Origin: Acidovorax sp. FJL06
GTDB taxonomy: Bacteria; Pseudomonadota; Gammaproteobacteria; Burkholderiales; Burkholderiaceae_C
Direction: 5' to 3'
DNA: 64,000 nucleotides
Assembly: GCF_003852545.1 (NCBI RefSeq)
Contig: NZ_QAJR01000020.1
Span: 65,296-129,295 of the forward strand
A program made the position numbers and the translations under genes. Under the pieces are notes generated by a model. The model was given only the letters and a program-made list of their open reading frames with translations. It searched no databases and was not told the DNA's origin. This document shows positions 35,337 to 45,040 of the stretch, one piece after another. Positions within the stretch are counted from its first letter, which is position 1, and every line of letters starts with the position of its first letter.

Positions 35337-36299
35337 TCAGCGGTCCTGGGCCGGGGCCGCAGCCGATGGCTCCGCCGCTGCGGTCCCCTCATCAGCGGAT
35401 GCCGCTGATGCCGCTGGAGCAGCAGCAACGGCGGCGGCATCCGCCGCCCGCGCGGCAGCCAGGCGGCGTGCGCGTTCAAGCTGCTGGCCCACGGTGCGGG
35501 GCACCAGGCCGTACATGTCGGCAAAGGCGTCGAGCGTCTGGCCGCTGGCTTCAAACGCGCGCAGCAGGGCTTCGTCCTTGGCGTTGCGGGCGGCCCATTC
35601 GGCAAAGGCCTCTTCGAGGAGGGCATTGGCGGCTTCGTCACGGCTTTGCACCAGCTCGGTGTAGGCCTCGCGCGCGAGGCCCGAGGCCTCGAACGCAGCC
35701 ATCATGCGGTTGCGCAGCTTGGGCAGCAGGTCGTCGGTGGCGCGGGCCTTCTTGCGGCGGTACACCTCCAGCAGCGCATGGTGCACATGCTCGGGCGCCA
35801 TGGTTTCCACCGGCTGGCCTTGCAGATCGTGGCGCTTGTCGCCCGCCGCCACGCTTTGCAGGTAGCGCGTGGAGCGGGTGTGCAGGCCCAGCGCCACCTT
35901 GAGCGCCTCGCGCTCGAACTGCTCGGCATGCTGGGCCAGGATGTCCTGGAAGATGCCGCGCTTGAGCGGGCGGAACACGGCGCCGAACAGGTGCGGGTAC
36001 AACGCCGCCAACTGCTCCAGCGCCGGGTGCACGCGCTGGGGCGCACGCGGGGCTGCGCCGGGCGCAGCGGCCTGGGGTGCGCCCTCGGTCGCCCCTTCGG
36101 GCGCCGGGCGCCCCTCGGGCTTGCGGCGGTTGCGGCCCCCCCGGCGGGATCCGCCTTTGCGCTGCGGCTGGGGCGCACCGGCTTCATCGGCAGGCGCAGC
36201 GGTTGCCACGGAGGCGGCAGCCTCGGCCACCACAGGCGCGGCCACGGGGGCGGCAGGGGCTGCGTGGGGTTGTTCTTGTGCGGACGCGGAGTCGGTCAT
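35337..36299 (-). CDS. ProQ/FinO-domain RNA-binding protein
   Basis: 320 residues from ATG 36299 (MTDSASAQEQ). An Ala/Pro-rich N-terminus with a basic RKGGSRRGGRNRRKPEGR patch (about 49-66) precedes the FinO domain at about 90-205 (HPALEQLAALYPHLFGAVFRPLKRGIFQDILAQH...YLQSVAAGDKRHDLQG...RRKKA). The C-terminal third is helical and Ala-rich. This domain order, a basic disordered N-arm plus ProQ/FinO core, is that of global sRNA chaperones of beta-proteobacteria. It should bind structured RNA. Confidence 0.82.
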   Translation of the reverse strand: MTDSASAQEQPHAAPAAPVAAPVVAEAAASVATAAPADEAGAPQPQRKGGSRRGGRNRRKPEGRPAPEGATEGAPQAAAPGAAPRAPQRVHPALEQLAALYPHLFGAVFRPLKRGIFQDILAQHAEQFEREALKVALGLHTRSTRYLQSVAAGDKRHDLQGQPVETMAPEHVHHALLEVYRRKKARATDDLLPKLRNRMMAAFEASGLAREAYTELVQSRDEAANALLEEAFAEWAARNAKDEALLRAFEASGQTLDAFADMYGLVPRTVGQQLERARRLAAARAADAAAVAAAPAASAASADEGTAAAEPSAAAPAQDR

Positions 36300-36429
36300 G
36301 GCAATGCGGTTCGGGGGCGAATGGGAAGCGACAAAACCCTCAATCATGCCAGCGTTGCACCGGCGTGCCGCCAACGGCCCCGGATGGGGGACTGCGCAGC
36401 AGGGCCGGAGCCCCCCGACCGGGGCCCTG

Positions 36430-37683
36430 TCACGGGGTGCGCAGCGCCTCGTCCAGCACCTCCACCCAGTGCCGCACCGGTGTGCCCGTGCCGCTTTGCA
36501 GGTGGGTGATGCAGCCGATGTTGGCCGACAGGATCACATCGGGCGGCTGATCGCCGAAGGCCTCGGCCAGCACGCCCAGCTTGCGGTCGCGCAGTGGGTA
36601 CGACAGGTCGGGGTTCAACACTGAATAGGTGCCTGCCGAGCCGCAGCACAGGTGGGCGTCGTTGCGTGCGGTGCGCAGCTGAAAGCCGAGCTGGTTCAGG
36701 TGCGCCTCGACGCCGCCGCGCAGCTTCTGGCCGTGCTGCAGGGTGCAGGGCGGGTGGTAGGCGTAGAGCGTGCCGGGCTGCTGCACGCGGCCCTGCAGCT
36801 TGGCGGCCAGCTCGGGCAGCAGGGCCGGCAGCAGCTCCGAGAGGTCGCGCGTGAGGGCGCTGATGCGCGCGGCCTGGGCCGCGTACCGGGGGTCGTCCTT
36901 CAGGATGTGTCCATACTCCTTGACGGTGACGCCGCAGCCCGAGGCGTTCATGACGATGGCCTCGACCTCGCCAGATTCGACCAGCGGCCACCAGGCATCG
37001 ATGTTGGCGCGCATCTCGGCCATGCCGCCCTCCTGGTCGTTGAGGTGGAACTTGACGGCACCGCAGCAGCCCGCCTTGGCAGCCACCACGGTCTGGATGC
37101 CCACGGCGTCGAGCACGCGCGCGGTGGCCGTGTTGATATTCGGCATCATGGCCGGCTGCACGCAACCCGCGAGCATGAGCACCTTGCGGGCATGCACGCG
37201 CGTGGGCCAGGCCCCGGCGTCCTGCGGTGCAGGCACCTTGGCCTTCAGGGCCTCGGGCAGCAGGCCGCGCACCATTTGCCCGGCCTTCATCGCGGGGGCG
37301 AACAGGGGCGAGGGCAGGCCTTCCTTCAGCGCCCAGCGCAGGGCCTTTTCGCCCAGGGGGCGCGGCACTTTCTCGTCCACGATCTTGCGGCCGATGTCCA
37401 CCAGGTGGCCGTATTGCACGCCGCTGGGGCAGGTGCTTTCGCAGTTGCGGCAGGTGAGGCACCGGTCCAGGTGCATCTGGGTCTTGCGCGTGGGCGTTTC
37501 GCCTTCGAGCACCTGCTTGATGAGGTAGATCCGGCCGCGCGGGCCGTCCAGCTCGTCGCCCAGCAATTGGTAGGTGGGGCAGGTGGCCGTGCAGAAGCCG
37601 CAGTGCACACATTTGCGCAGGATGGATTCGGCCGCGAGGCCATCGGCGCGGGCGCGGTATTCAGGAGAAAGCTGGGTTTGCAT
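36430..37683 (-). CDS. glcF: Glycolate oxidase iron-sulfur subunit
   Basis: 417 residues. Two [4Fe-4S] ferredoxin motifs, CVHCGFCTATCP (Cys25, 28, 31, 35) and CLTCRNCESTCP near 75-86. Then two CCG-type cysteine-rich domains (AGCCGAVKF, LCCGSAGTYSVL). GlcF passes electrons from GlcD/GlcE to the membrane. glcE lies upstream on the same strand beyond a DUF1275 gene; glcD is not in the window. Confidence 0.9.
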   Translation of the reverse strand: MQTQLSPEYRARADGLAAESILRKCVHCGFCTATCPTYQLLGDELDGPRGRIYLIKQVLEGETPTRKTQMHLDRCLTCRNCESTCPSGVQYGHLVDIGRKIVDEKVPRPLGEKALRWALKEGLPSPLFAPAMKAGQMVRGLLPEALKAKVPAPQDAGAWPTRVHARKVLMLAGCVQPAMMPNINTATARVLDAVGIQTVVAAKAGCCGAVKFHLNDQEGGMAEMRANIDAWWPLVESGEVEAIVMNASGCGVTVKEYGHILKDDPRYAAQAARISALTRDLSELLPALLPELAAKLQGRVQQPGTLYAYHPPCTLQHGQKLRGGVEAHLNQLGFQLRTARNDAHLCCGSAGTYSVLNPDLSYPLRDRKLGVLAEAFGDQPPDVILSANIGCITHLQSGTGTPVRHWVEVLDEALRTP

Positions 37684-37728
37684 GGTGCATGCCTGGGCGG
37701 GGAAGCGGAAAGAGAGTTCAGAACGGAT

Positions 37729-38538
37729 TCAGCGCGCGGCCGGCGGGTCCAGCGGCGGGTCGATTTGCGCGCCCTGCACAAGCGCCTTGCGCCAGGGGTG
37801 GTGCAGCCGCGCGCGGTCGGCCCACAGCGGGGGCAGGGACAGGGCCAGCAGCACCAGCGCCAGCGGCACCACAAACACAAACCCCACATGTTTGAAGCCC
37901 GCGGCCCCCGCGATGCCCCCCACCAGGAACATCCCCAGCAGCCCGGCAAACAGCCGCAGCCGGGCCTGGTTGGCGCGCACCTGCGACTCGGGCGCGGTGC
38001 CCGTGCGGTTCCAGTAGAGCATCTTGCCCATCTCGATGCCCAGGTCGGTCACCACGCCCGTCATGTGCGTGGTGCGGATCTGGGACGAGGACATCTTGGT
38101 CACCGTGGCGTTCTGCAGGCCCATGATGAAGGACAGCAGCAGCACCGTGAGCGGCACGGCAAACGGCGTGGGCCAGCTGAGCGTGATCGCGCCCACCAGG
38201 CCGAACAGCAGCATGAGCACGGCTTCGAGCAGCAGCGGCAGCGCATAGGTGCTGCGCAGCCTGCGCTGGCGCGCCCAGTTGACCATGATGGCCGTGGTGC
38301 CCGCGCCCGACAGGAAGGCCCACAGCGCGCCGATGGCACCCAGCACCAGCTTCATCTGGCCCAGCACCAGGTTGTCGGCCAGCGAGGACAAAAAGCCGGT
38401 CATGTGCGAGGTGTACAGGTGCACCACCAGGAACCCGCCGGCATTCACGGCCCCCGCATTGAAGGCCAGCAGCAGGCCCAGCACGCGGTTGCTGGCCACC
38501 GTGCGGCGGTGTCCGGTGAGGTGGCGCAGGCGTTTCAT
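37729..38538 (-). CDS. DUF1275 (YoaK-family) membrane protein
   Basis: 269 residues with about six membrane segments. The DUF1275 signature spans the first helices (NAGGFLVVHLYTSHMTGFLSSLADNLV) and the middle (SFIMGLQNATVTKMSSSQIRTTHMTGVVTDLGIE). The function of the family is unknown. It is 32 bp from glcE and 45 bp from glcF on the same strand, so it is within their operon. Confidence 0.83.
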   Translation of the reverse strand: MKRLRHLTGHRRTVASNRVLGLLLAFNAGAVNAGGFLVVHLYTSHMTGFLSSLADNLVLGQMKLVLGAIGALWAFLSGAGTTAIMVNWARQRRLRSTYALPLLLEAVLMLLFGLVGAITLSWPTPFAVPLTVLLLSFIMGLQNATVTKMSSSQIRTTHMTGVVTDLGIEMGKMLYWNRTGTAPESQVRANQARLRLFAGLLGMFLVGGIAGAAGFKHVGFVFVVPLALVLLALSLPPLWADRARLHHPWRKALVQGAQIDPPLDPPAAR

Positions 38539-38570
38539 GCGGGGTCGGTATGCGGTGGCTGCGGCAGCGC

Positions 38571-39701
38571 CTACCAGGCCCGCGCCACCCGGCCCGGGTT
38601 GAAGATGCCGGCCGGGTCAAAGCTGTGCTTGAGCCGCGCGTGGATCTGCTCCAACGCCCTGGATTGAAGATCGAATATGCCTTTTGCGCTGGTGCCACCT
38701 GCGCCAGCAGCTACAAAAACAGAAGCATTTCCGCCCACGGCTTGTGCAGCTTCGCGCAGGGCCTCACCCGCCGATTCGGGGGCCTGCACCCAGCGCAGTG
38801 CGCCATGCCACTCCACCAGCGGCTCGGCACCGCCGGGCAGGGCCAGCACCGGAGCGGTAGCGGGCACGGACAGGCGCCACAGCGCGTGCTCGGGGTGCGC
38901 GGCGCGAGCGCTGAACCAGGGCAGGGTCTGCTCGCGGCAGGCGGCCCAGTCGGCGGCCACGGCGGCGTTGTCGTCCATGCGCGTGCCACCCATGGTCTTG
39001 CACGCGGCCTCCACCGCCGCCACGGCGCCGCGCAGGCGCACATACAGCGTGCCCACGCCTTCATCCGGCACCCAGCAGCTGGCGTTGAGCGGCAGCGGCT
39101 GGCCGCCCCAGGCGTGCAGCCGGCGCAGGGCGCCGGCCTGGGCGATGCCCTCGAACCGGAGCGTGGCCTCGCCGGGCGCCACGGGCAGCACCTTGAGGCT
39201 CACCTCGGTCAGCAGGCCCAGCGTGCCCCAGGCGCCCGCCATGAGGCGGGACACGTCATACCCCGCGACGTTTTTCATGACCTGGCCGCCGAAGGTCAAC
39301 AGTTCGCCTTTGCCGTTGAGCACCGTCACGCCCAGCAGGTAGTCGCGCACCGCGCCCACGCTGGCGCGGGCGGGGCCCGACAGGCCTGCCGCCACCATGC
39401 CGCCCACGGTGGCGGCTTCTTGCGGGCCTTTGGAGAAATGGGGCGGCTCAAACGGCAGGCACTGGCCACGCTCGGCCAAGGCGGCTTCCAGCTCGGCCAG
39501 CGGCGTGCCGGCGCGCACGGTGACGACCAGCTCGCTGGGCTCGTAGCTCACGATGCCGCGCAGCCCCCGGGTGTCGAGCACCTCGCCGTGCAGGGCCAGG
39601 CCATGGAAGTCCTTGGTGCCCCCGCCACGGATGCGCAACGGGGTCTGGTCGGCCGCAGCGGCACGCACACGCTCGGCAATCGGGGCAAGGGAAAAATCCA
39701 T
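38571..39701 (-). CDS. glcE: Glycolate oxidase FAD-binding subunit
   Basis: 376 residues from ATG 39701. PCMH-type FAD fold: LRIRGGGTKDFHG near 21-33, GPQEAATVGGMVAAGLSGP with the pyrophosphate-binding loop, and GQVMKNVAGYDVSRLMAGAWGTLG. The end DPAGIFNPGR is the family's C-terminal motif. A family-1 intergenic repeat lies in frame near residues 325-340, so NASVFVAAGAGGTSAKG is repeat-encoded; the protein still ends normally. Glycolate oxidase converts glycolate to glyoxylate. Confidence 0.88.
   Translation of the reverse strand: MDFSLAPIAERVRAAAADQTPLRIRGGGTKDFHGLALHGEVLDTRGLRGIVSYEPSELVVTVRAGTPLAELEAALAERGQCLPFEPPHFSKGPQEAATVGGMVAAGLSGPARASVGAVRDYLLGVTVLNGKGELLTFGGQVMKNVAGYDVSRLMAGAWGTLGLLTEVSLKVLPVAPGEATLRFEGIAQAGALRRLHAWGGQPLPLNASCWVPDEGVGTLYVRLRGAVAAVEAACKTMGGTRMDDNAAVAADWAACREQTLPWFSARAAHPEHALWRLSVPATAPVLALPGGAEPLVEWHGALRWVQAPESAGEALREAAQAVGGNASVFVAAGAGGTSAKGIFDLQSRALEQIHARLKHSFDPAGIFNPGRVARAW
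38678..38730. repeat. Family-1 repeat copy 8, inside the glcE coding sequence
   Basis: GCCAGCAGCTACAAAAACAG with a CTTTTGCGCTGGTGCC arm, as in copies 5 and 7. It is read through in frame on the minus strand, near the 3' end of glcE. Confidence 0.75.
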
Positions 39702-39859
39702 CCGTGCATCGTAGCGGCAGCGGTGTGCGGCACGGCAGGCAGGGCGCGTGAATTTTTTGAACAGCGCTTGTGAAGGGCAACGGCCTGGTGGCGGGCCGGC
39801 AGGGGGCGCCAAGCCCCCGCCGCCAAAGACAACCCGCGAGCCCCTGCCGGCACGAAAAA

Positions 39860-39882
39860 GGCCCGCCGGTGGTCGGCGGGCC
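39860..39882 (-). terminator. Rho-independent terminator of the porin-glnK-amtB operon
   Basis: On the minus strand a 9-bp GGCCCGCCG/CGGCGGGCC stem with a 5-nt loop is followed by a run of T (39854-39859 on the plus strand as AAAAAG). It is 90 bp after the amtB stop. A second, larger inverted repeat (GCCGGCAGGGG at 39795 with CCCCTGCCGGC at 39841) lies next to it. Confidence 0.8.
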
Positions 39883-39972
39883 AAAGAACCGAGAAGAGTA
39901 ACTCGCTTGTTGTTCTGCTTACCACGCCACGGTGCCACCAGACACCGCAGCGCGTAGGGCGCAAGCAGCGGA

Positions 39973-41526
39973 TCAGCGGTTGTACGCCGTTTCGCCGTGC
40001 GAGGTGATGTCCAGGCCTTCGCGTTCGTCTTCTTCCGAGACACGCAGGCCCACCGTCAGGTCAACGATCTTGTAGGCCACGAAGGACACCACACCCGACC
40101 ACACGATGGTCAGCAGCACGGCCTTGGCCTGCGTCCACACCTGGGCAGCGATGGAGTAGTCGGCGGCGGTGACCATGGAAGCCGTCACCCAGTCAGCCAC
40201 ATAGCCCGGGCCACCCAGGCCAGGCGCGTTGAACACGCCGGTCAGCAGGGCCCCCACGATGCCGCCGATGCCGTGCACGCCGAACACGTCGAGCGAGTCG
40301 TCCGCGCCCAGCAGCTTCTTGAGGCCGTTCACACCCCACAGGCAGGCAAAGCCGCCCACGAGGCCGATCACCAGGGCACCGCCGATACCGACGTTGCCAG
40401 CGGCAGGCGTGATGGCCACGAGGCCGGCCACGGCACCCGAGGCGGCACCCAGCATCGAGGCCTTGCCGCGCATCAGCGCTTCACCCATGCACCAGGCCAG
40501 CACGGCGGCGGCGGTGGCCACCAGCGTGTTGATGAAGGCCAGGGCGGCAAAGCCGTTGGCTTCCAGTGCCGAGCCGGCGTTGAAGCCGAACCAGCCCACC
40601 CACAGCAGCGAGGCGCCCACCATGGTCAGCGTCAGGCTGTGAGGCGCCATGGCTTCACGGCCGTAGCCGATGCGCTTGCCCACCATGAACGCGCCCACCA
40701 GGCCCGCGACAGCGGCGTTGATGTGCACCACGGTGCCGCCGGCGAAGTCCAGCGCGCCGGACTGCCAGATGTAGCCGGCCGTGGCGTTGACCTTGTCCAC
40801 CACTTCCTTGCTGACGTAGGCATCCGGGCCGGCCCAGAACCACACCATGTGGGCAATCGGCAGGTAGCTGAAGGTGAACCACAGCACCATGAACAGCATG
40901 ACAGCGCTGAACTTGATGCGCTCGGCGAACGCCCCCACGATCAGGGCGCAGGTGATGCCGGCGAACGTGGCCTGGAAGGCCGCGAACACCACTTCAGGAA
41001 TCACGACGCCCTTGCTGAACGTGGCCGCATTGGCAAACGTGCCGGCGGCGTTGTCCCAGATGCCCTTCATGAACAGGCGGTCGAAGCCGCCGATGAAGGC
41101 GCCGCCTTCGGTGAAGGCCAGGCTGTAGCCGTAGAGGAACCACAGCACCACGATCAGCGAGAACGTGACCATCACCTGCATCAGCACGGACAGCATGTTC
41201 TTGCTGCGCACCAGGCCGCCGTAGAACAGCGCCAGGCCAGGCAGGACCATGAGGATCACGAGGAGGGTGGAGGTCATCATCCAGGCGGTATCGCCCTTGT
41301 TGGGGACCGGCACGGGGGCTTCGGCAGCCGCCGCCGCAGGAGCGGCGGCAGTGGCTGCGGCGGGGGCCGCTGCAGCGGCTGCGGGCGCAGCAGCATCCGC
41401 AGCAGGCGCAGCCGCCGCAGGTGCAGCGGCGGCCGGCTCGGTGGCGGCAGGGGCCTGGGCCAGGGACAGATTGCCCATGGTCAGCAGACCGAGCCCCAGA
41501 ATGAAGGAAGCAAGCAGTTTTTTCAT
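39973..41526 (-). CDS. amtB: Ammonium transporter AmtB with an alanine/proline-rich N-terminus
   Basis: 517 residues, about 80 longer than typical AmtB. A signal-like stretch (1-23, ending AQA) is followed by an Ala/Pro-rich, low-complexity segment to about 75, and then 11 helices starting TAWMMTSTLLVILM. The ammonium pore His pair appears in LPIAHMVWF and DVFGVHGIGGIVGA. AmtB passes NH3/NH4+ and is blocked by GlnK, encoded just upstream. The extension would be periplasmic if the signal is cleaved. Confidence 0.92.
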   Translation of the reverse strand: MKKLLASFILGLGLLTMGNLSLAQAPAATEPAAAAPAAAAPAADAAAPAAAAAAPAAATAAAPAAAAAEAPVPVPNKGDTAWMMTSTLLVILMVLPGLALFYGGLVRSKNMLSVLMQVMVTFSLIVVLWFLYGYSLAFTEGGAFIGGFDRLFMKGIWDNAAGTFANAATFSKGVVIPEVVFAAFQATFAGITCALIVGAFAERIKFSAVMLFMVLWFTFSYLPIAHMVWFWAGPDAYVSKEVVDKVNATAGYIWQSGALDFAGGTVVHINAAVAGLVGAFMVGKRIGYGREAMAPHSLTLTMVGASLLWVGWFGFNAGSALEANGFAALAFINTLVATAAAVLAWCMGEALMRGKASMLGAASGAVAGLVAITPAAGNVGIGGALVIGLVGGFACLWGVNGLKKLLGADDSLDVFGVHGIGGIVGALLTGVFNAPGLGGPGYVADWVTASMVTAADYSIAAQVWTQAKAVLLTIVWSGVVSFVAYKIVDLTVGLRVSEEDEREGLDITSHGETAYNR

Positions 41527-41562
41527 GGCATTTCTTCTCTTGTGTCTGTAGCAGCCGGGCCC

Positions 41563-42652
<1,090 letters not shown>

Positions 42653-42689
42653 GTTTCCTCCGGTTGGACAAAGTAGGGACATGCGCTTT

Positions 42690-42706
42690 AAGCACGGACC
42701 GTGCCA
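42690..42706 (-). promoter_or_regulatory. Sigma-54 promoter of the porin-glnK-amtB operon
   Basis: On the minus strand TGGCACG-N4-GTGCTT has GG and GC dinucleotides 10 nt apart, the spacing of a -24/-12 promoter (consensus YTGGCACG-N4-TTGCW). It lies about 38 bp upstream of the porin start codon. Confidence 0.8.
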
Positions 42707-42788
42707 CTCTGCGGTGCACGGGGCCGCGCACCGTTGCGTTGCGTTACAACAATCCCCAGTACAGTGGCGGTGGATGCGCCGGCCATGT

Positions 42789-42805
42789 TGCACCCAACTG
42801 GTGCA
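42789..42805. promoter_or_regulatory. NtrC enhancer site
   Basis: TGCACC-CAACT-GGTGCA is an exact match to the NtrC consensus TGCACC-N5-GGTGCA; the flanking T/A extend the dyad. It is about 83 bp upstream of the sigma-54 promoter on the porin side, and 62 bp before the yifB start on the other. Confidence 0.83.
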
Positions 42806-42866
42806 AAAAGCCACCGCACCCCGCCAAATCACCACAAAACGCACCCATCTGGGGAGAAATCGCTTC

Positions 42867-44411
42867 ATGAGTCTTGCTTTGGTGCAAAGCCGCGCCCTTC
42901 TGGGGATGCAGGCGCCTGCTGTCACCGTGGAAGTGCATTTGGCCAATGGTTTGCCCAGCTTCACTTTGGTGGGGCTGGCCGAGGTGGAGGTGAAAGAGGC
43001 GCGCGAGCGCGTGCGCTCGGCCCTGCAGAACGCGGGGCTGGAGTTTCCGCACAACAAGAGGATCACCGTCAACCTCGCCCCGGCCGACCTGCCCAAGGAC
43101 TCCGGCCGCTTCGATCTGCCGATTGCGCTGGGCATCCTCGCGGCCAGCGGCCAGGTGGATGCCAGCCGCCTGGCGGGCTACGAGTTTGCGGGCGAGCTGT
43201 CGCTGTCGGGCGCGCTGCGCCCGGTGCGCGGCGCACTCGCCACCAGCCTGGCGCTGCAGACGCAGCAGATCGACGCCCAGCTCGTGCTGCCCCCGGGCAG
43301 CGCCGAAGAGGCCGCCCTGGTGCCCGCCGCCCAGGTGGAGCGCGCCCGCCACCTGCTCGACGTGGTGCGCGCCTTTCTGCCGCCGGGCAGCGTGGCGGGC
43401 GGCGACGCCGATATCGCCAACGACGGCTGGACCCGCCTGCAGCCCACCCCCATGGCCGCCTGCACCACCGGCCCCGACATGGCCGACGTGAAAGGCCAGG
43501 CTGCGCCCAAGCGCGCGCTGGAGATCGCCGCGGCCGGGGGGCACAGCGTGCTCATGGCCGGCCCGCCGGGCTCGGGCAAATCCATGCTGGCGCTGCGCTT
43601 TGCCGGCCTGCTGCCCGCGATGACCGTGCAGGAGGCCCTGGAGAGCGCCGCCATTGCCAGCCTGGCCGGGCGCTTTCGCCCCGAGGCCTGGGGCCAGCGG
43701 CCCACCGGCCAGCCCCACCACACGGCCAGCGCGGTGGCCCTGGTGGGCGGCGGCTCGCCGCCCCGCCCTGGCGAAATCTCCCTGGCCCACCAGGGCGTGC
43801 TTTTTCTGGACGAATTGCCGGAGTTTCCCCGGGCCGCGCTGGAGGCCCTGCGCGAACCGCTCGAAACCGGCCACATCACCATCGCGCGAGCGGCCCAGCG
43901 CGCGGACTATCCCGCCCGGTTCCAGATGATTGCGGCCATGAACCCCTGCCCCTGCGGCTTCCTGGGCTCGGCCCAGCGCGCCTGCCGCTGCACGCCCGAC
44001 CAGGTGAACCGCTACCAGGCCAAGCTCAGCGGCCCGCTGCTGGACCGCATCGACCTGCATGTGGAGGTGCCCGCCCTGCCCGCCGACCAGCTGGTGCAGG
44101 CCCCTGCGGGCGAGGCCACCGCCACCATCCGGGCCCGGGTGGAGCGCGCCCGCGCGGCCGCCCTGGCGCGCCAGGGCTGCACCAACCAGGCGCTGCAAGG
44201 GCAGGCCATCGACACCCACCTGCAGCTGGACGACACCGCCGCCAAGTTCCTCAACACGGCCGCCGCCCGCCTGGGCTGGTCGGCCCGCAGCACGCACCGC
44301 GCCCTGAAGGTGGCCCGCACCATCGCCGACCTGGCAGGCGCGGTCACCACCGAGGTCCGCCACGTGGCCGAGGCCGTGCAATACCGGCGTGTGCTGCGCA
44401 GCCCGGGCTGA
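42867..44411 (+). CDS. comM: YifB/ComM-family AAA+ ATPase (Mg-chelatase-like)
   Basis: 514 residues from ATG 42867. N-terminal Lon-S16-like domain (MSLALVQSRALLGMQAPAVTVEVH), then the AAA+ module with Walker A GPPGSGKS at 232-239, LFLDELPEF Walker B, arginine finger region DRIDLHVEVP and the C-terminal YifB domain. ComM is a helicase that promotes branch migration in natural transformation. It is divergent from the nitrogen operon, and shares the control region. Confidence 0.88.
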   Translation: MSLALVQSRALLGMQAPAVTVEVHLANGLPSFTLVGLAEVEVKEARERVRSALQNAGLEFPHNKRITVNLAPADLPKDSGRFDLPIALGILAASGQVDASRLAGYEFAGELSLSGALRPVRGALATSLALQTQQIDAQLVLPPGSAEEAALVPAAQVERARHLLDVVRAFLPPGSVAGGDADIANDGWTRLQPTPMAACTTGPDMADVKGQAAPKRALEIAAAGGHSVLMAGPPGSGKSMLALRFAGLLPAMTVQEALESAAIASLAGRFRPEAWGQRPTGQPHHTASAVALVGGGSPPRPGEISLAHQGVLFLDELPEFPRAALEALREPLETGHITIARAAQRADYPARFQMIAAMNPCPCGFLGSAQRACRCTPDQVNRYQAKLSGPLLDRIDLHVEVPALPADQLVQAPAGEATATIRARVERARAAALARQGCTNQALQGQAIDTHLQLDDTAAKFLNTAAARLGWSARSTHRALKVARTIADLAGAVTTEVRHVAEAVQYRRVLRSPG

Positions 44412-44429
44412 ACCGCCACGCCATCCATT

Positions 44430-44462
44430 CAGTATTAAATTGATAGCACATAGCGCTTTCCC
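44430..44462. repeat. Family-1 intergenic repeat, copy 9
   Basis: AGTATTAAATTGATAGCACATAGCGC; a shorter, weaker version of the family. It lies just after comM. Confidence 0.5.
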
Positions 44463-44542
44463 CGCCCGCCGCAGCGCCTGATTTTTATCAAACCCGGCGA
44501 ACATGGCCCGCGCCCGCGCGCGGCGGCCGGCACAATCCCCCC

Positions 44543-45040
44543 ATGTCCAGCGCCCGCCCCCGCAAGAAATCAACGCCTTCCGCCGCTCCCGCAGACGCCG
44601 CAGCCCCCGCCAATGAGCCGGTGGACACCGGCCTGCTGCGCACACTGGTGGGCTACAACGCGCGCCGCGCCTCGTTGTCCATCATTGCGCTGTTCATGGA
44701 GCGCATGGCGGTCTATCACTTGAAGGTGGTGGATTTTTCGGTGCTGTCGCTGGTGGCGCACAACCCGGGCCTCACCTCGCGCCAGCTGTGTGCCACGCTC
44801 AACGTGCTGCCGCCCAACATGGTGGGCCTGATTGCCGCGCTGGAGCGGCGCGGCCTGATCGAGCGCCGCCCGCACCCGAGCGACGGGCGCGCCATGGGCG
44901 TGCACCTGACGCCCGCCGGGGTGGAGCTGACCGCGCAGGCAGAACAGACCGCCGCGCAGCTCGAAGAAGACGCCACGGCCCGCCTCACGGCGGCCGAGCG
45001 CAAGACGCTGATCCGCCTTTTGCAGAAGGTGTATGACTGA
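44543..45040 (+). CDS. MarR-family regulator of the hydroxycinnamate genes
   Basis: 165 residues. A disordered N-terminus (1-28) precedes the wHTH: FSVLSLVAHNPGLTSRQLCATLNVLPPNMVGLIAALERRGLIERRPHPSDGRAMGVHLTPAG, with an intact DGR wing. HcaR/FerR-type MarR proteins commonly repress hydroxycinnamate genes until a CoA thioester (p-coumaroyl- or feruloyl-CoA) binds. It converges with the amidohydrolase gene (no gap). An inverted repeat upstream of the enoyl-CoA hydratase gene fits such a regulator. Confidence 0.75.
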   Translation: MSSARPRKKSTPSAAPADAAAPANEPVDTGLLRTLVGYNARRASLSIIALFMERMAVYHLKVVDFSVLSLVAHNPGLTSRQLCATLNVLPPNMVGLIAALERRGLIERRPHPSDGRAMGVHLTPAGVELTAQAEQTAAQLEEDATARLTAAERKTLIRLLQKVYD

